NCBI GenBank assembly: GCA_043818215.1
Contig: JBDRGC010000197.1
Span: forward strand, 1 to 11,844
Reading direction: 5' to 3'
DNA length: 11,844 nucleotides
Source: JBDRGC01 sp043818215
GTDB lineage: Bacteria > Chloroflexota > Anaerolineae > Anaerolineales > UBA11858
Shown here piece after piece: positions 11,442 to 11,844 of the stretch (its first letter is position 1; each line of letters starts with the position of its first letter). The notes below the pieces were generated by a model. The model was not told the DNA's origin and searched no databases. It saw only the letters and a program-made list of their open reading frames with translations. Made by a program: the position numbers and the translations under genes.

Positions 11442-11530
11442 GTGTGACTGACCGCAAACGAATGATCCCGCTGGAGAGTTTACATCTCTCCCCAGCGGGA
11501 TCATTCGCCATCCACAATTTGCCATTCGCT
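11442..11530 (+). repeat. Dispersed 30-mer, perfect hairpin and heptads (copy 2)
   Basis: Positions 11442-11471 equal 8037-8066. A perfect 16-bp stem (11459-11474 with 11492-11507) continues inward as AGAG/CTCT around the loop TTTACAT, then runs directly into four heptad units (ATTCGCC, ATCCACA, ATTTGCC, ATTCGCT; 11503-11530). The same hairpin-to-heptad junction is at 7621-7640. Confidence 0.85.
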
Positions 11531-11629
11531 AGATGACGCATCACAAAATGCTCTAACCGCCGTCCTTTGCGAAGCATCCCTGTGGGACGGTGGCGGGGAC
11601 GCCGCTGGGAGCATCTTTGAGATCACACC
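11531..11629. other. Spacer inside the composite repeat
   Basis: It contains short inverted repeats (CCGTCC near 11552 with GGGACGG near 11583) and the motif GCGAAGCATCCC, which resembles GCGAAGCATACCC in the repeat at 3741-3858. No gene is visible. Confidence 0.35.
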
Positions 11630-11844
11630 AATGGTAAGTGGTAAATGGTTAATGGTAAATTGTAAATGCTGTGAATACATCGCCGCAATCACTTACCATT
11701 TATAATTCACCATTTACCATTTACAATTGGTTTTGTAACCGTTCAGCCCCCCTGCCCCCAATTCTGGGGGAGTCATCCTCCCAAAGTTGGGGGAGCCCTC
11801 GTGCTCAACCCAACACTGGGGAAAGCCCGTGTTGCTCCCCCCAG
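11630..11844 (+). repeat. Composite repeat with facing heptad arrays and G/C palindrome (copy C)
   Basis: An inverted heptad array (11630-11671, six units such as AATGGTA) faces a direct one (11691-11732, six units such as ATTTACC), so the two can pair. The linker TTTTGTAACCGTTCAG and the G/C palindrome (11746-11772) follow, as at 7681-7722. Then come CCCAAAGTTGGGGGAG and GTGTTGCTCCCCC, running off the window edge. Confidence 0.8.

Overview
The window looks like a piece of a bacterial chromosome of moderate G+C, most plausibly an anaerobic, Anaerolineae-like member of the Chloroflexota. That placement is an inference. It rests on a four-subunit ferredoxin-dependent 2-oxoacid oxidoreductase, a double-length S49 protease, several toxin-antitoxin cassettes and very repeat-rich spacers. 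No rRNA or marker gene is present to prove it.

Layout: (1) 52-1335, minus strand: a complete ribosomal-protein operon, rplU-rpmA-rpmE, running from a perfect-consensus sigma70-type promoter to an intrinsic terminator. Its L31 carries an extra C-terminal domain resembling the RNA polymerase alpha-subunit C-terminal domain. (2) 1336-4573, plus strand: a divergent operon for a 2-oxoacid:ferredoxin oxidoreductase in the order ferredoxin-like delta, alpha (VorB type), beta, gamma. It has a long 5' hairpin, a palindromic repeat between beta and gamma, and a strong terminator. (3) 4592-6676, minus strand: a 159-bp inverted-repeat element, then sppA, with a partial duplication of its 5' end upstream. 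(4) 6677-7565, minus strand: a small unknown gene overlapping an AbiEii-like nucleotidyltransferase, apparently read as a leaderless mRNA. (5) 7592-9024: non-coding, packed with repeats. (6) 9025-9905, minus strand: a DUF433-type antitoxin and DUF5615 PIN-like toxin pair. (7) 9906-10394: nested palindromic repeats. (8) 10395-11065, minus strand: an AF2212-like antitoxin and PemK/MazF-like toxin pair. (9) 11066-11844: more repeats, with no gene seen.

The first 6.5 kb is housekeeping and energy metabolism: translation, low-potential electron flow from 2-oxoacids to acyl-CoA, and protein turnover. The last 5.2 kb is an accessory island of three two-gene toxin-antitoxin-like modules set in dispersed repeats. 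The points of most interest are the L31/alpha-CTD fusion, the near-identical promoter segment in front of two unrelated toxin-antitoxin operons, the small protein plus nucleotidyltransferase pair with a leaderless promoter, and at least three families of 7-bp-periodic repeats joined to palindromes in composite modules.
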